From positions 1 through 7,077 of the forward strand of contig MNZT01000074.1 of assembly GCA_001873755.1 (NCBI GenBank): DNA of 7,077 bases. Reading direction: 5' to 3'. The notes below the pieces were generated by a model. It was not told where the DNA came from. It searched no databases and saw only the letters and a program-made list of their open reading frames with translations. The stretch is from Candidatus Wirthbacteria bacterium CG2_30_54_11 (GTDB lineage: Bacteria > Patescibacteriota > CG2-30-54-11). Below, piece by piece: positions 5,470 to 7,077 of the stretch; position 1 is the first letter of the stretch; each line of letters starts with the position of its first letter. The position numbers and the translations under genes are program-made.

Positions 5470-7077
5470 CTAATTAATTACTTTGCATTCACACTCTGTG
5501 GGGTTTGGTGAGTCAGGAGGTGCAGTACAAATTTTTATTTCCTCGCCCACAAGAGTGCACCTTTCGCCTGTTTTTTTGTCTTTGCAGGGGTCAGTAGCGT
5601 TATTGCAATTGACTGGCGTAGGGGGAAGAGGAGTCCCTCCGCCGCAGCTGGCGGGGCACGTAGTATCGGTGAAGCTGGCGGGGAAGCAGCAGCCGGTATC
5701 CAGGAAGCTGAAGACAACCGCGAGATTTTCCACATAGGCGGCGCCCTGAGCTAGGGCTTTGGGTTCGTTGCAGTAGCCGGTCTTGAATTTAGCCGCGATG
5801 GCTACCTCGATTTGCCGATCCGTGACGTTCGTAAGTGCCCCGTCGCACTCTTTACCAAAGAAATCGGCTACCGCCTGATCGCAGCCGAAAGGGATCTCGT
5901 TGCGGAAGAAGTAGAAGTCCTCAGTATCTGTGATCCAGCCATACTGCTTTTCGAAGATCAGGTCGCTGAGTGCCGCCATGGCAGTATCAATAGCGGAGGT
6001 GTGCTGCGGGGCCTGACCGTTTTGGCTTGTGTCATATTGTGCCTCTCTCCCTAACTGTGGGTCATAGGGGCCGATGAAAAACTCGGCAGGGATCTTGTTA
6101 TCTGGGTCATCCGGATACCCTTTGGCAAAGAGTTTGAGCAGGTCTAGGATCGCCGTCTTCACCTCGGGCAGTTCATCCTCGAGGAGCTGCCAGGTCCAGT
6201 TGACCCCGAAGTCACCGGTCCAGGAGATCATGAATTTATCGGGAAGGTCGATCGGCTTTAGCGTTGGGTCGGTCAACTGCTCCACCGGGAGTGTAACCTC
6301 ATTGTATTCCTTGACCATGGCCGTGACGCCTTCAGTGAGGAGGGCGCCCATCTCGCCGTTGGGGATGTAGCGGTTGCTCGCTATGCTTTCTTTCAGCCAG
6401 AGCGCATTGAGCACGCCCATATTTATTTCTTTTCCAGTGCAGGCATTAACCGCTGCAAAATATCGGTGTACCTGCTGCTTGCCATAGGCACCGCCGTAGT
6501 AGTCGCTGTCCGCAGTTAACCATTTTTGACCTAGTTCTTCATCCATCCATGTCTCGTCCACCCCGAATGTTTGAGATGGATTTTTGCATGCGTTCATGGT
6601 CTTGAGGGCACCACAGTCCAGGCCGGTGAAGAGCGGAACGCCCCAGAGGCCGACGGTGCCGGGAGTCGCATCAACGGCGGCAAATCCCAGGCAGGTATCA
6701 GAAACGCCGGGAAGCGCCTCATACGTATTGATGGCGGTATTCCAAAGACCTTGCATGACAGCGTGCGGGATCGCGATTGTTTTGATTTTGTCCTTTTCGG
6801 TTGAGTCGGCTATCTCAAATGAGATGTCCGCAAATTTGTTCGGGTCTGTGGGGTCTATCCAGATCTCGATAGGTCCGGCGCCGTCGGTCACGGGTCCGAT
6901 GGTGATGGTACCGTCAGCAGCCGTCGGCGTTTTTGGGATAGTCTGGGAATGACCGGGAAAGGTCATAGTGGAGCCGTTGCCCGAGGTGGAAGAGAGACGG
7001 ATAGAGAGCGTGAGGTCATTCTTGGGGGCAGCCGACAGCACTACCTTCCACAGGAAGCGGGGAGGGTAGTCTTTCAT
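5470..7077 (-). CDS. Cysteine-rich secreted-type protein with faint SLT/lysozyme-like motifs, probably 5' partial
   Basis: The reading frame is open for 535 codons to the window edge. An ATG happens to be the last codon, but there is no signal peptide and no visible ribosome site, so the gene may well continue upstream. Family not recognised. Residues 1-100 look like a beta-sandwich (SIRLSS, then GTITIGPV, then PIEIWIDP). Residues 200-260 recall a soluble lytic transglycosylase: GVLNALWLKES with Glu230 where the catalytic Glu would be, then GEMGALLTEGVTAM (241-254). Residues 422-460 (VAIAAKFKTGYCN, then AAYVENLAVVF) recall the end of that domain, after a long insert of about 160 residues. A Cys/Pro-rich tail (463-531) has the spacing CTLV...ICTAP...CEC. 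There are 17 Cys, most in the tail. It lies upstream of, and co-oriented with, the 838-aa M23-like protein. The enzyme-fold assignment is tentative; the coding call is firm. Confidence 0.7.
   Translation of the reverse strand: MKDYPPRFLWKVVLSAAPKNDLTLSIRLSSTSGNGSTMTFPGHSQTIPKTPTAADGTITIGPVTDGAGPIEIWIDPTDPNKFADISFEIADSTEKDKIKTIAIPHAVMQGLWNTAINTYEALPGVSDTCLGFAAVDATPGTVGLWGVPLFTGLDCGALKTMNACKNPSQTFGVDETWMDEELGQKWLTADSDYYGGAYGKQQVHRYFAAVNACTGKEINMGVLNALWLKESIASNRYIPNGEMGALLTEGVTAMVKEYNEVTLPVEQLTDPTLKPIDLPDKFMISWTGDFGVNWTWQLLEDELPEVKTAILDLLKLFAKGYPDDPDNKIPAEFFIGPYDPQLGREAQYDTSQNGQAPQHTSAIDTAMAALSDLIFEKQYGWITDTEDFYFFRNEIPFGCDQAVADFFGKECDGALTNVTDRQIEVAIAAKFKTGYCNEPKALAQGAAYVENLAVVFSFLDTGCCFPASFTDTTCPASCGGGTPLPPTPVNCNNATDPCKDKKTGERCTLVGEEIKICTAPPDSPNPTECECKVIN

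Noticed and set aside
1..7077. CRISPR array, tRNA, rRNA, transposase or phage genes
   Set aside because: No regularly spaced direct repeats, cloverleaf, rRNA-like segment or recombinase motif was seen on reading the window.

Overview
The window is a stretch of bacterial chromosome split into two opposing halves. The plus-strand half (1-2889) is a compact, conserved housekeeping cluster. It holds the 3' end of ssb, rpsR (ribosomal protein bS18), an M24B Xaa-Pro peptidase, a divergent PAP2 (DUF212) membrane protein and tlyA (S4 plus FtsJ-type rRNA 2'-O-methyltransferase). The minus-strand half (2886-7077) holds two large, cysteine-rich proteins with no close relative that I recognise by name. 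They lie in one direction 67 bp apart, so they look like an operon that enters the window from the right edge. The halves meet tail to tail: the stop codons of tlyA and of the 838-aa protein share one CTAG palindrome at 2886-2889.

Taxonomy: ssb-rpsR order, Shine-Dalgarno sites, moderate GC and standard-code ORFs show a bacterium. rplI, which often follows rpsR, is not there. tlyA carries an in-frame insert built of small palindromic repeats of a kind I remember from uncultured lineages (for example Peregrinibacteria and other CPR groups, Omnitrophota, some Nitrospirota and deltaproteobacteria). I would guess one of these, but the sequence does not settle it.

The plus-strand genes are probably co-transcribed in two blocks: ssb-rpsR, which ends at a likely hairpin terminator at 516-548, and pepP-like/DUF212/tlyA, which are 13 bp apart or overlap by 8 bp. 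They serve replication and translation (SSB, S18, rRNA methylation), peptide turnover and, for DUF212, an unknown membrane phosphatase-like role.

The most interesting part is the minus-strand pair. By eye, the 838-aa protein is a membrane-anchored LytM/M23 peptidase fold. Its metal and catalytic histidines are mostly replaced, and the fold is interrupted by roughly 215-230 residues of cysteine-rich sequence. The 535-aa upstream partner shows faint SLT/lysozyme-like motifs around a Glu, also split by a long insert, and has a cysteine/proline-rich tail. Together they could be parts of an undescribed envelope-spanning or cell-wall-binding structure in which hydrolase folds serve as scaffolds. 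This is inference from motif reading and needs structure prediction and profile searches. A second notable feature is the repeat-derived protein insert between the methyltransferase catalytic residues of TlyA.
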